The notes under the pieces are model-generated. The model did not search any database. It worked only from the letters and a program-made list of their open reading frames with translations, and was not told the DNA's origin. Both the position numbers and the translations under genes were made by a program. Source: Ruminococcus sp. (GTDB lineage: Bacteria > Bacillota > Clostridia > Oscillospirales > Ruminococcaceae). Taken from it: a stretch of DNA of 46,799 bases. Positions 33,859 to 41,885 of this stretch are shown here, in pieces (the first letter of the stretch is position 1; every line of letters begins with the position of its first letter). The stretch is from NCBI GenBank assembly GCA_014799765.1, contig JAAVHK010000013.1, positions 16,655 through 63,453 on the forward strand, read 5' to 3'.

Positions 33859-35535
33859 TCACTTTATTTCTGTAATAATATCGTCGATAGAGCCACCAGG
33901 GGGCAACATAGGAAGTACAAACTCGTCGCAATCAACAGCACAGTCAATTATGTATGTTCCGTCATATGCGAATGAATCCTGTACAGCCTTACGGAGTTCT
34001 TCTTTTGTGAAAACTCTTGTACCCTTTGCACCGAAAGCATCTGCCAGTTTTACGAAATCGGTTTTTCTTTCGTCGAGGGTTGTATTTGAATAGTGCTTGT
34101 TAAAGAAGAGCGTCTGCCACTGACGTACCATACCTAAAACGCCGTTATTCATTATTACTATTGTCAACGGAGTTCCCTGTGTAACGGATGTTGCCAGTTC
34201 ATTGAGATTCATTCCGAAACTGCCGTCACCAGTGAAGAGAATACTTCTTTTTCCTGTACCCTCATATGCTCCGATAGCTGCACCCATTCCGAAGCCCATT
34301 GTACCTAATCCGCCACTCGTAAGGAATGTACGAGGCTTTTTAAGAGGGTATCTCTGAGCCGTCCACATCTGGTGCTGTCCTACGTCTGTTACAATGTTAC
34401 AGTCGTTTTCGTATTCGCTTACTATATCGACTATTGCAAACGGGTCAAGCTCTCTTCCGGATTTTGCACTTTCTATACGACGTTCTTCGTCTTCTCTTAA
34501 CTCCTGTACACGTGCTGACCATGTATCATGTTTCTTTTCCTCAACCATTGCCGTCAGACGTGCAACAGCGTCCTTTATATCGCCCTGTATCGAAAGATTA
34601 GCCGGTATATTTTTATCAAGTTCGGCATTGTCGATATCTATATGTATTATGCGGAAATTCTTTGCGAAACGCTTTTTGTCACCGGTGGCACGGTCTGAAA
34701 ATCTCGCACCGAGTGCTATTACAAGGTCTGCTTCGTCTTCCGCTACTGAAGATGCGTAATGTCCGTGCATACCTTGCATACCTAAAAATCTCGGATTGTC
34801 TGCCGGTACTGCTGAAAGTCCCATAAGTGAACATCCCATAGGTGAATCAATTTTATCCGCAAGGGCTATAACTTCTTCGGACGCTTTACCGGAAATTATT
34901 CCGCCACCAAAATATATGTAAGGTCTTTCGCTGGCGTTGATTATTTCAACGGCTTTTTTCAAATCTTCTTCCGGTGCGAATTTCAGCGGATACGGAATAA
35001 TTGGTTGTTTTTCCGGTGTAAACTCGCATAATGAAGCCTGTACATCTTTCGGAATGTCAACAAGTACAGGTCCAGGACGTCCGGATTTGGCTATTTTAAA
35101 TGCCATACGGATTGTGTCTGCAAGTTCGTTTACATCTTTTACAATGAAGTTATGTTTTGTGACAGGCATTGTAACGCCTACAATATCTACTTCCTGAAAA
35201 GTGTCACGTCCGAGAAGACTGCATGGTACGTTACCGGTAATTGCAACCATAGGTACGGAATCGAGATAGGCTGTGGCTATACCTGTTACAAGATTGGTTG
35301 CACCAGGTCCGGAAGTTGCTATTACAACTCCTACTTTGCCTGTGGCACGTGCATAACCGTCAGCGGAATGTGATGCCCCCTGTTCATGTGCCGTAAGTAC
35401 GTGCTTTATGCGGTCACTACAGAGATAGAGTTCGTCGAAAAGGTTTATAACCTGTCCGCCAGGATAACCGAAAACAGTATCACAACCCTGTTCGATTAAG
35501 GTTTCAACAACAATTTTTGCTCCTGATATTTTCAT
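33859..35535 (-). CDS. ilvB: Acetolactate synthase large (catalytic) subunit IlvB
   Basis: IlvB is the TPP- and FAD-dependent enzyme that makes acetolactate or acetohydroxybutyrate. The 558-aa protein has VFGYPGGQVI, catalytic Glu51 in LTAHEQGA, the FAD-region R-F-S-D-R-A-T-G, and the TPP/Mg motif GDGSFGMNLNEL with the later I-V-I-M-N-N-G. AAAGGAATTTTTTAT precedes the ATG. It is the first enzyme gene after the leader ORF and hairpin. Confidence 0.98.
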   Translation of the reverse strand: MKISGAKIVVETLIEQGCDTVFGYPGGQVINLFDELYLCSDRIKHVLTAHEQGASHSADGYARATGKVGVVIATSGPGATNLVTGIATAYLDSVPMVAITGNVPCSLLGRDTFQEVDIVGVTMPVTKHNFIVKDVNELADTIRMAFKIAKSGRPGPVLVDIPKDVQASLCEFTPEKQPIIPYPLKFAPEEDLKKAVEIINASERPYIYFGGGIISGKASEEVIALADKIDSPMGCSLMGLSAVPADNPRFLGMQGMHGHYASSVAEDEADLVIALGARFSDRATGDKKRFAKNFRIIHIDIDNAELDKNIPANLSIQGDIKDAVARLTAMVEEKKHDTWSARVQELREDEERRIESAKSGRELDPFAIVDIVSEYENDCNIVTDVGQHQMWTAQRYPLKKPRTFLTSGGLGTMGFGMGAAIGAYEGTGKRSILFTGDGSFGMNLNELATSVTQGTPLTIVIMNNGVLGMVRQWQTLFFNKHYSNTTLDERKTDFVKLADAFGAKGTRVFTKEELRKAVQDSFAYDGTYIIDCAVDCDEFVLPMLPPGGSIDDIITEIK

Positions 35536-35581
35536 ATAAAAAATTCCTTTCTGAAAAATTTTTCCAATCAGATATATAACA

Positions 35582-35605
35582 AGCCTCCGACTTCTGCCGG
35601 AGGCT
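35582..35605 (-). promoter_or_regulatory. Attenuator-like hairpin before ilvB
   Basis: On the minus strand, AGCCTCCG (35605-35598) pairs with CGGAGGCT (35589-35582) around an 8-nt loop, followed by a moderately U-rich TTGTTATAT. It lies 15 bases after the stop of the leader ORF and 46 before ilvB. A dyad ACTGAATGT/ACATTCAGT (35627-35644) just upstream, at the end of the leader ORF, could be a pause or competing structure. Confidence 0.6.
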
Positions 35606-35620
35606 CAAAAACCAAGTTTC

Positions 35621-35749
35621 TTATACACTGAATGTACATTCAGTAAAGCAGTTACTCAGTTGTGAACGGGCAGAATGAATCAGACACAAATCACTAAGGA
35701 CTGTGCCGAAAATAATGACTATACCTGAAAATATAAAGCCCTTTTTCAT
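35621..35749 (-). CDS. Probable ilv leader peptide (42 aa)
   Basis: A 42-codon ORF begins at ATG 35749, 9 bases after a perfect AGGAGG (35759-35764), and ends with TAA at 35621. Translation starts about 27 bases after the predicted transcription start. Twelve of 42 codons specify Ile, Val or Leu, including I-V-I-I at residues 10-13. A stem-loop follows directly, then ilvB. This is the layout of a translation-coupled attenuator that senses branched-chain aminoacyl-tRNA. The hydrophobic stretch could instead be a signal or membrane segment of a small peptide, since Ile/Val/Leu are also common in those. No T-box motif is present. Confidence 0.6.
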   Translation of the reverse strand: MKKGFIFSGIVIIFGTVLSDLCLIHSARSQLSNCFTECTFSV

Positions 35750-35782
35750 ACCGTTCAACCTCCTGAATACTCTTTAATTTAT

Positions 35783-35811
35783 ATAATAGCACTTTATATC
35801 TGTAAAATCAA
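35783..35811 (-). promoter_or_regulatory. Sigma-A promoter of the ilvBNC leader
   Basis: On the minus strand, TTGATT (35806-35811) and TATTAT (35783-35788) are 17 bases apart, with TGC before the -10 box (extended -10). The predicted start near 35776 lies just upstream of the leader ORF ribosome binding site. Confidence 0.75.
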
Positions 35812-35943
35812 TAAAATTTTGAAATTTTGTAAAAAATAAATAATTTTTTTTATATGAAACACTCCCGATTATACACTTTGCAGATAAAAACACTGAATAT
35901 ATCATTGAAATTGTTATCCTGAAGAAAAATCCGGCTGTTATTA

Positions 35944-35972
35944 TTGACATCTTCCGTTATATGATATATAAT
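35944..35972 (+). promoter_or_regulatory. Sigma-A promoter of the zinc-ribbon protein gene
   Basis: A perfect TTGACA (35944-35949), a 17-base spacer and a perfect TATAAT (35967-35972), 44 bases before the chosen start codon. It is divergent from the ilv promoter; the about 130 bases between them are AT-rich with no other element I recognise. Confidence 0.85.
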
Positions 35973-36016
35973 ATAAATTAACATTTACGTGAATCTGTAA
36001 AGAAAGGAAAATGATT

Positions 36017-37552
36017 ATGTATTGTCGCTTCTGCGGAAACCAACTTGATGATGATGCTATTTTCTGTGCGGTATGCGGTAAAAAAATAAAGCGTATTCCG
36101 GAAAATATAACAAATCCCATACCGGAAAATCCTGCTCCGGAATCTCCGGAAGATATGCTTTATACTCCGGAAAGCAACTCGCAACGGGGATTTTCACCTG
36201 AAAAACCTGTCGAAAATATCACCGAAGAAAATTCCGAAGAAAAAGAACTTGAAAATTTTTTCGGAAGTACTGAACCTATTCAGCATATAAGCCCTGAACC
36301 TGTTATCGCTGAACCGGAAGAAATTCAGAAAATGAAAGAATTAATGGCTGTCCATAAACATGAACCTCTGCCGGATTTGGTCTTACGAAAAAAGAACGAA
36401 GTCAGAAAAGAAACTCCGCCGGAAGAAAACTATACTGAATCCCCGAAGCCTTATAACAGACCGTCCGGAGACCCCTACAATGACAACTCCGCTACACAGT
36501 ATATACCCTACGAAGACATCAAGGAAAATTATAATAATAATCCGGATAATTACGAAGATGACTACAATCAGGAATACGACGACGAAGAAGACGACTATGA
36601 AGAATATACCCCTGACTACGAAGAACGTCCGCCTTATTACGACCCGCCGGAATACGAAAATATACCGCCGTATAATCCGCAACCTGTTCCGGAATACAGA
36701 ACGGTAAGAATTGACGGTTTCAGGCTTTTCGGAGCAGGTATTGTAACTTTTATTACTGTAATCCTTGTTGCCATACTCAGTATGCTTTTCTGTATAAAAC
36801 TTGGTTTTTCGGGAGCGTCTGTTGAAAAAGGTATAAAAAGTCTAGATATGGAAAAAGTCCTTGACGCTGAATACAATGGTACTTATGATGTAAATGAATA
36901 TCTCTATAACGAATCAGATTTCTATAATATAACTTTCGGTATGGCTGGCGAAAATGATTTCAGAAATTTTGTTCTCGGTCTCGATATACCGGAATTTACA
37001 GGCGAAAAAGTCCGTATATATGCCGATTACTTTCTTAACGGCGGTCAGCAACCCACACTCACCAGTGAGGAAATTGCAGAATATATGTTCAATAAATCGG
37101 GTTATAATAATCTCAGCAGAGACGATTTTTCAAATATGATATATAATATCACGGACGGTCAGGCGGATAATCTTCTTTCTGTGGATTCGTGGAAAGTCCG
37201 CACCGGTTTCGATTTACGTCTTGTAAGCTATATCTTCTCACCGGTCACACTCGGAATACTTCTCGCACTGATATGTGTATTCATGATATGGATTGCGGTT
37301 ATCGTGGACAAGCAAGGACGTTATCTTACAGGATTCTATAAAAATATTTTCAAAACAGGCGGAGTTATTCTGCTGATAGTCGGGGCGGTATGCTTCATAG
37401 CTCCGCCGGTGGTGTACAGTCAGACAAATCACGTACTTTTCTATGTTATCTCAAAACTTATGACAAATTTCAATGTATTTCTTTTCACAACAGGTATCTT
37501 TGAATTTATTGTAGGAATCATTCTCGGCTTCATACGGAAGTTAATAAAATGA
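36017..37552 (+). CDS. Zinc-ribbon membrane protein with acidic disordered linker
   Basis: The start at ATG 36017 is preferred over 36011 because AAAGG then sits about 8 bases away. The product (511 aa) has an N-terminal zinc ribbon with C3, C6, C17 and C20, a long Pro/Glu/Asp/Tyr/Asn-rich disordered region (about residues 25-230), a membrane span (about 236-258), an extracytoplasmic section (about 260-395) and three further spans near the C-terminus. Zinc-ribbon plus membrane proteins of this kind are common in Clostridia; function unknown. It has its own promoter and terminator. Confidence 0.8.
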   Translation: MYCRFCGNQLDDDAIFCAVCGKKIKRIPENITNPIPENPAPESPEDMLYTPESNSQRGFSPEKPVENITEENSEEKELENFFGSTEPIQHISPEPVIAEPEEIQKMKELMAVHKHEPLPDLVLRKKNEVRKETPPEENYTESPKPYNRPSGDPYNDNSATQYIPYEDIKENYNNNPDNYEDDYNQEYDDEEDDYEEYTPDYEERPPYYDPPEYENIPPYNPQPVPEYRTVRIDGFRLFGAGIVTFITVILVAILSMLFCIKLGFSGASVEKGIKSLDMEKVLDAEYNGTYDVNEYLYNESDFYNITFGMAGENDFRNFVLGLDIPEFTGEKVRIYADYFLNGGQQPTLTSEEIAEYMFNKSGYNNLSRDDFSNMIYNITDGQADNLLSVDSWKVRTGFDLRLVSYIFSPVTLGILLALICVFMIWIAVIVDKQGRYLTGFYKNIFKTGGVILLIVGAVCFIAPPVVYSQTNHVLFYVISKLMTNFNVFLFTTGIFEFIVGIILGFIRKLIK

Positions 37553-37562
37553 CAGATTTTAC

Positions 37563-37600
37563 AGGGACGGCTGAAAAAACCGTCCCTTTGATTTTTTATT
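37563..37600 (+). terminator. Terminator after the zinc-ribbon protein gene
   Basis: AGGGACGG (37563-37570) pairs with CCGTCCCT (37580-37587) around a 9-nt loop and is followed by TTGATTTTTTATTT. The convergent YitT gene ends at 37596 and may use the same hairpin from the other side, though its U-tract there is poor. Confidence 0.8.
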
Positions 37601-38477
37601 TGGTTGCCGAAAATATATCAGCAACTTCCGTTAATGTTATGTATGCAAGAGGGTCATGTTTTTTTATAATATTCCGCATTTTCATAACCTGAAATCTGTT
37701 CACTACAAAGTAAAGAACTTTCCTGTCAGTTCCGGAAAAACCACCTTTAGCATCAATAAGGGTTATTCCGCATCCGAACTCTTCCATAAGTTCCCGACAT
37801 ATTCTGTCAGGTTCGGAAGTAACTATCATAGCGGATTTTGACCGCTGTAAACCGTCGACTATATAGTCAACCGTCTTCATGGCGGCAACATATGTAACTA
37901 TCGAATATAACGGCAGAATCCAGCTGTTAATGACAAGTCCACATATGATATACAGTACAACATTATAGAACATCACAAAATTTCCGACGGATAAACCTAT
38001 TTTCTTTGCAAAGATGACTGCAATTACTTCTATGCCGTCCATAGCTCCGCCGTAACGTATCGCCAGACCGCTTCCCATACCGGAAATCACTCCGCCGAAT
38101 AACGCACATAATAACAAATCCGTTCCCGCAAGCGGTGAGGCTATACTTACATCTACAGGCAGAACATCAGTTATCAACCATGAAACAACAGAGTATATAC
38201 CTACTGTATATATAGCACAGAATGTGAATCCTGCTCCCTGTTTTTTCAGTCCGTAAAGAAACAGCGGTACATTCAGTATGATAAGAAATACCGATAGTGA
38301 CAACCATTCCGGAGTTACCTGCGACAGTAACATTGATGTGCCTGATATTCCGCTGTCGTATAGTTTAACCGGCATAAGAAAAACTGTTATTCCGAAAGCG
38401 TTTATTATTCCGGCAACCGTAAGCATTACTATGCTGAATGGTTTTATTTCCCTGACAACTGAAAGAAATTTTTTCAT
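37596..38477 (-). CDS. YitT family membrane protein (DUF161 + DUF2179)
   Basis: The start at 38477 (MKKFLSVV) is fixed by AAAGGAG upstream and by the promoter at 38524-38552; the in-frame ATG at 38597 lies upstream of that promoter. The 293-aa protein has five or six membrane spans with L-R-Y-G-G-A-(M/T)-D-G-x-E-V-I-A typical of YitT, and a C-terminal soluble DUF2179 domain with F-G-C-G-I-T-L-I-D-A-K-G-G-F-S-G and V-V-N-R. Function is not established in any organism I know; a transport role is assumed. Confidence 0.9.
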   Translation of the reverse strand: MKKFLSVVREIKPFSIVMLTVAGIINAFGITVFLMPVKLYDSGISGTSMLLSQVTPEWLSLSVFLIILNVPLFLYGLKKQGAGFTFCAIYTVGIYSVVSWLITDVLPVDVSIASPLAGTDLLLCALFGGVISGMGSGLAIRYGGAMDGIEVIAVIFAKKIGLSVGNFVMFYNVVLYIICGLVINSWILPLYSIVTYVAAMKTVDYIVDGLQRSKSAMIVTSEPDRICRELMEEFGCGITLIDAKGGFSGTDRKVLYFVVNRFQVMKMRNIIKKHDPLAYITLTEVADIFSATK

Positions 38478-38523
38478 ATTATTCTCCTTTATGTATATTT
38501 CACTTATTTTTAATACTTTAAGT

Positions 38524-38552
38524 ATTATAGCATATTTTCTGAATAAAATCAA
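38524..38552 (-). promoter_or_regulatory. Sigma-A promoter of the YitT gene
   Basis: On the minus strand, TTGATT (38547-38552) and a perfect TATAAT (38524-38529) are 17 bases apart, with TGC before the -10 box. An inverted repeat AATACTT-T-AAGTATT (38512-38526) overlaps the -10/start region and could be an operator. Confidence 0.75.
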
Positions 38553-38596
38553 GTGATTTACAGGAAAATAAAAACAACACACCGGAAAATCTTTCA

Positions 38597-38626
38597 TTGA
38601 CAGCTGTTAATATACCATGATATAAT
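38597..38626 (+). promoter_or_regulatory. Sigma-A promoter of the glycan export operon
   Basis: A perfect TTGACA (38597-38602) and a perfect TATAAT (38621-38626) with an 18-base spacer, 30 bases before the start codon. GGAG is present ahead of ATG 38657. Confidence 0.85.
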
Positions 38627-38656
38627 ATATATAATTTAATCCGAAAAGGAGACGTT

Positions 38657-39433
38657 ATGAACACATTAAAAGAAATTTACGCCTACAGACATATGATAAT
38701 AAGTCTTGTAAGAAAAGACCTGAGGGGACGTTATAAAGGCTCTGTACTTGGTTTTCTATGGACTTTCATAAATCCGTTGTTACAGCTTGTTGTGTATACA
38801 ATGGTATTCAAGGTTATACTTAAAACCGATATTGAAAGATATTACTTATATCTTTTCATAGCCCTCATTGCATGGATATTCTTTTCAGCTTCCGTGACGG
38901 GTGGTTCAGCATCTATAGTAGCACAGAAAGATTTAGTAAAGAAGATTTATTTTCCCCGACAGGTCATACCCATTTCATACGTGACAAGTTGTTTCGTGAA
39001 TATGCTTTTAAGTTTCATAGTAGTATTTGCCGTGATTATATTTTCCGGTACGGGATTCAGTTTTGTGGCGTTACTGTACTTACCGGCGATTATGCTTGTT
39101 GAATATATTCTCGCACTCGGTACAGCCCTTATAGTTTCGGCGGTTACAGTATACTTCCGTGACTTAGAACACATTTTAGGTATAGTCACAATGGCTATGA
39201 TGTACATGACACCTATCATGTACGATAAGTCAATAGTACCGGAAAATCTTCTGCCGGTATTCAATCTGAATCCCATGACACACATCATTGACTGTTACCG
39301 TGATATTCTCTATTACAAGACTATTCCGGAACTTTCAAGCCTTATGTCGTCGGTTATACTCGGAATACTGTTTCTTGTTGCCGGACACTTTATTTTCCTT
39401 AAATTACAAAGACACTTTGCGGAGGAACTCTAA
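38657..39433 (+). CDS. Polysaccharide ABC exporter permease (Wzm/TagG type)
   Basis: The 258-aa protein has six membrane spans and the N-terminal amphipathic start L-I-x-x-L-V-R-K-D-L-R-G-R-Y-K-G-S-x-L-G-F-L-W, the hallmark of ABC-2 permeases for O-antigen, teichoic acid and other undecaprenyl-linked glycans. K-I-Y-F-P-R-Q-V-I-P and N-P-M-T-H-I-I-D-C-Y-R also fit. Its stop overlaps the ATPase start (TAATG). It would flip a lipid-linked glycan outward with the ATPase next door. Confidence 0.93.
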   Translation: MNTLKEIYAYRHMIISLVRKDLRGRYKGSVLGFLWTFINPLLQLVVYTMVFKVILKTDIERYYLYLFIALIAWIFFSASVTGGSASIVAQKDLVKKIYFPRQVIPISYVTSCFVNMLLSFIVVFAVIIFSGTGFSFVALLYLPAIMLVEYILALGTALIVSAVTVYFRDLEHILGIVTMAMMYMTPIMYDKSIVPENLLPVFNLNPMTHIIDCYRDILYYKTIPELSSLMSSVILGILFLVAGHFIFLKLQRHFAEEL

Positions 39434-40716
39434 TGAATGATATTGTTATTGATGTAAAAAATATAACCAAAAAATTCAGGGTATATCTCGATAAAGGTTC
39501 ACAACTCAAGGAAAAATTACTGTTCCGGAAGCGTACCCGCTATGAAGAACGTACTGTATTGAACGGTATAAGTTTTCAGGTACACAGGGGTGAGGCAGTC
39601 GGGCTTATAGGTCATAACGGTTGCGGAAAAAGTACCACACTTAAGCTCCTGACTAAAATTATGTACGCCGACAGCGGTGAGATAGTCATGAAAGGCAGAG
39701 TTTCAAGCCTTATCGAACTGGGAGCAGGTTTCCACCCTGATATGTCCGGACGGGAAAATATCTATACAAACGCTTCTATTTTCGGACTTACAAAAAAAGA
39801 AGTCGACGCACGCTTCAATAAAATAGTTGAATTTTCTGAACTCGAAGATTTCATTGACAATCCGGTGCGGACTTATTCTTCCGGTATGTACATGAGACTT
39901 GCTTTTTCGGTAGCGATAAACGTTGATGCGGATATATTGTTAATTGATGAGATTCTTGCAGTAGGTGATACCAATTTTCAGACTAAATGTTTCAACCGTC
40001 TCCGTGAACTAAAGGCACACGGTATGACTATTATCATAGTAACGCACGATTTGTCTACTATAGAAAAATTCTGTGACAAGGCTATATGGTTAAATGACGG
40101 CGTTATAGTCCGTGAAGGACGTTCCGCCGAAGTCGTAGACGCTTATTTCAGTTTCATGAATGACAAAAAAATTGAACACGAATCAAAAACAGAACCTGAA
40201 CCCGCTCCGGAACAGGTCCCCGAACCTGAACCCGAAGAAATTACTGAAGTTTCCGAAGAAGTGCCGGAAGATAACGGCGGTATAGACTATTCTGCCAATC
40301 GTTTCGGACTTAAATTCATTGAAATCAGAAAAGCTGAAATGCTGAACCCTCTGAACAAAGATTCAAGAATTTTCCGTACCGGCGAAAGACTTACGATAAA
40401 AATATATTATCACGTCAACAAAAAACTTGAAGAATATGTTTTCGGATTCGGTTTCTACGATTTAGACGGCAGATGTCTTTACGGTAACAATACGCAACTT
40501 GACAGAATTAAAATAAATCCCGAAAAATCTGACGGATTCATTGCAGTTGAAATAGAAAATCTTCCGTTGCTTTCCGGAAAATATATTCTTAATGTCGCCG
40601 TGGTTGACGTAGACGGCACACCTATGGACTTCTTCCGGAATTACTGCGAATTTGAAGTGATTTCCGATGACAGAAGTACAGGATTTTTCAGTATTCCGCA
40701 TAAATGGAGGTTATAA
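39433..40716 (+). CDS. Polysaccharide ABC exporter ATPase (Wzt type) with C-terminal domain
   Basis: The 427-aa protein has Walker A GLIGHNGCGKST (about residues 57-68), signature YSSGMYMRL (about 147-155), and Walker B LLIDEILAVGD (about 170). After the nucleotide-binding domain come a Glu/Pro-rich linker (about 250-283) and a beta-sandwich of about 130 residues like the Wzt C-terminal domain, which in E. coli O9a binds the finished, capped glycan before export. An equivalent capping check is therefore plausible here. GGAGG lies upstream of the ATG. Confidence 0.92.
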   Translation: MNDIVIDVKNITKKFRVYLDKGSQLKEKLLFRKRTRYEERTVLNGISFQVHRGEAVGLIGHNGCGKSTTLKLLTKIMYADSGEIVMKGRVSSLIELGAGFHPDMSGRENIYTNASIFGLTKKEVDARFNKIVEFSELEDFIDNPVRTYSSGMYMRLAFSVAINVDADILLIDEILAVGDTNFQTKCFNRLRELKAHGMTIIIVTHDLSTIEKFCDKAIWLNDGVIVREGRSAEVVDAYFSFMNDKKIEHESKTEPEPAPEQVPEPEPEEITEVSEEVPEDNGGIDYSANRFGLKFIEIRKAEMLNPLNKDSRIFRTGERLTIKIYYHVNKKLEEYVFGFGFYDLDGRCLYGNNTQLDRIKINPEKSDGFIAVEIENLPLLSGKYILNVAVVDVDGTPMDFFRNYCEFEVISDDRSTGFFSIPHKWRL

Positions 40717-40718
40717 TC

Positions 40719-41885
40719 TTGAGTATAATTTATGACGAACTCGAAACAGATATTATTATGAAAAAACTTTCCGGAAATAATGAAATCATTCCGCAGAATA
40801 ATTTTTCCGGAAATATAATTAATATAAAAATGCTTGATTCCCTCGACAGAATGAACAAGACTTCTGTAAACCGTTCATATCGTCCGATACAGGCGGACGG
40901 TTTTAAACATAAAATAACCCGTCTTGTAAAAAGATTCGTCCGCCGTATGACTTTCTGGTTTGTAGAGCCGTGCATGATTCAGCAGACCGATTACAATTCC
41001 GCCAATAATATTTTTTCGGCGGAAGTCAACGCTGAAATAAATTCAATAAATTCACGTCTCGAAACCGTTCAGGCACTCGACGACAAAATAGCTGAAATGT
41101 CACAGAAAATTTCAGAAATGAATCTGTATATAGAAAAAACTGATAAATATATCACACAGAATGACAGATATATTTCTGAAATGGAAAAATCCATAAATAA
41201 TATGCGTAATTCCCTCGAAAACATCAATATGACATTTTCGCAATCCGGTGAGGACAGCATTATAAAATATATTTTCAATACACTGGGTCGGAAGATAGGA
41301 ACTTATCTCGATTTAGGTGCGAATCACGCTTTTTATCTGAGTAATACGTATAATTTCTACGCACAGGGGGCAAGAGGCATACTTGTAGAAGCAAATCCGG
41401 AACTCGCAAGGGAACTCATTGAAAAACGTCCGGAAGATACTGTAATAAACAAATGTCTTGCCGAAAAATCCGGTGAAAAACTTGATTTCTATATCATGAA
41501 CGGTGACGGACTTTCCACCACTGACTATCAGTCCGCACTGAATTTCATAAAAGAAAATCCCGCTCTTGCGATAACCAAAAAAATTACTGTTGATTCAGTC
41601 ACGATAAATGAAATCATTCAGGAATATTTTCCGGAAACTGCACCCGATATTATGAATATCGACATTGAAGGTATGGAGCTTTCAATACTTAAAATGACCG
41701 ACTTTGAAACATTCAGACCGCTTGTAATAATATGCGAAATGATAGAATACCGGAACGGTCTGCCAGCCGGTCGGAAAAACTATGAAATCCTTGAACTGAT
41801 GCAGAAAAATGATTATCGGGAATTTGCTTTCACCGGAATAAATTCAATATTTATAGACATTCGACAGGAGGATATAAAATTATGA
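40719..41885 (+). CDS. FkbM family methyltransferase with coiled-coil N-terminal region
   Basis: I start at TTG 40719, 8 bases after GGAGG, rather than ATG 40704 inside the ATPase gene. The 388-aa protein has a basic segment with R-F-V-R-R-M-T-F-W-F-V-E-P (about residues 65-85), a heptad-rich coiled coil (about 105-165), then an FkbM-type methyltransferase domain with S-G-E-D-S-I-I, Y-L-D-L-G-A-N (SAM loop), G-I-L-V-E-A-N-P and M-N-I-D-I-E-G-M-E. FkbM enzymes methylate sugar or polyketide hydroxyls. A coiled coil plus methyltransferase next to a Wzt exporter recalls the chain-length ruler WbdD; that function is inferred only. Confidence 0.88.
   Translation: MSIIYDELETDIIMKKLSGNNEIIPQNNFSGNIINIKMLDSLDRMNKTSVNRSYRPIQADGFKHKITRLVKRFVRRMTFWFVEPCMIQQTDYNSANNIFSAEVNAEINSINSRLETVQALDDKIAEMSQKISEMNLYIEKTDKYITQNDRYISEMEKSINNMRNSLENINMTFSQSGEDSIIKYIFNTLGRKIGTYLDLGANHAFYLSNTYNFYAQGARGILVEANPELARELIEKRPEDTVINKCLAEKSGEKLDFYIMNGDGLSTTDYQSALNFIKENPALAITKKITVDSVTINEIIQEYFPETAPDIMNIDIEGMELSILKMTDFETFRPLVIICEMIEYRNGLPAGRKNYEILELMQKNDYREFAFTGINSIFIDIRQEDIKL

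Noticed and set aside
35536..35776. T-box riboswitch upstream of ilvB
   Set aside because: The conserved T-box sequence (AGGGUGGNACCGCG) and Stem I features are absent; the leader is also too short and is occupied by a translated-looking ORF.
36383..36682. Open frame of 99 codons on the minus strand
   Set aside because: It is the antisense shadow of the Asp/Glu/Tyr-rich linker of the zinc-ribbon protein, giving an implausible Val/Ile/Phe-rich product, and has no ribosome binding site.
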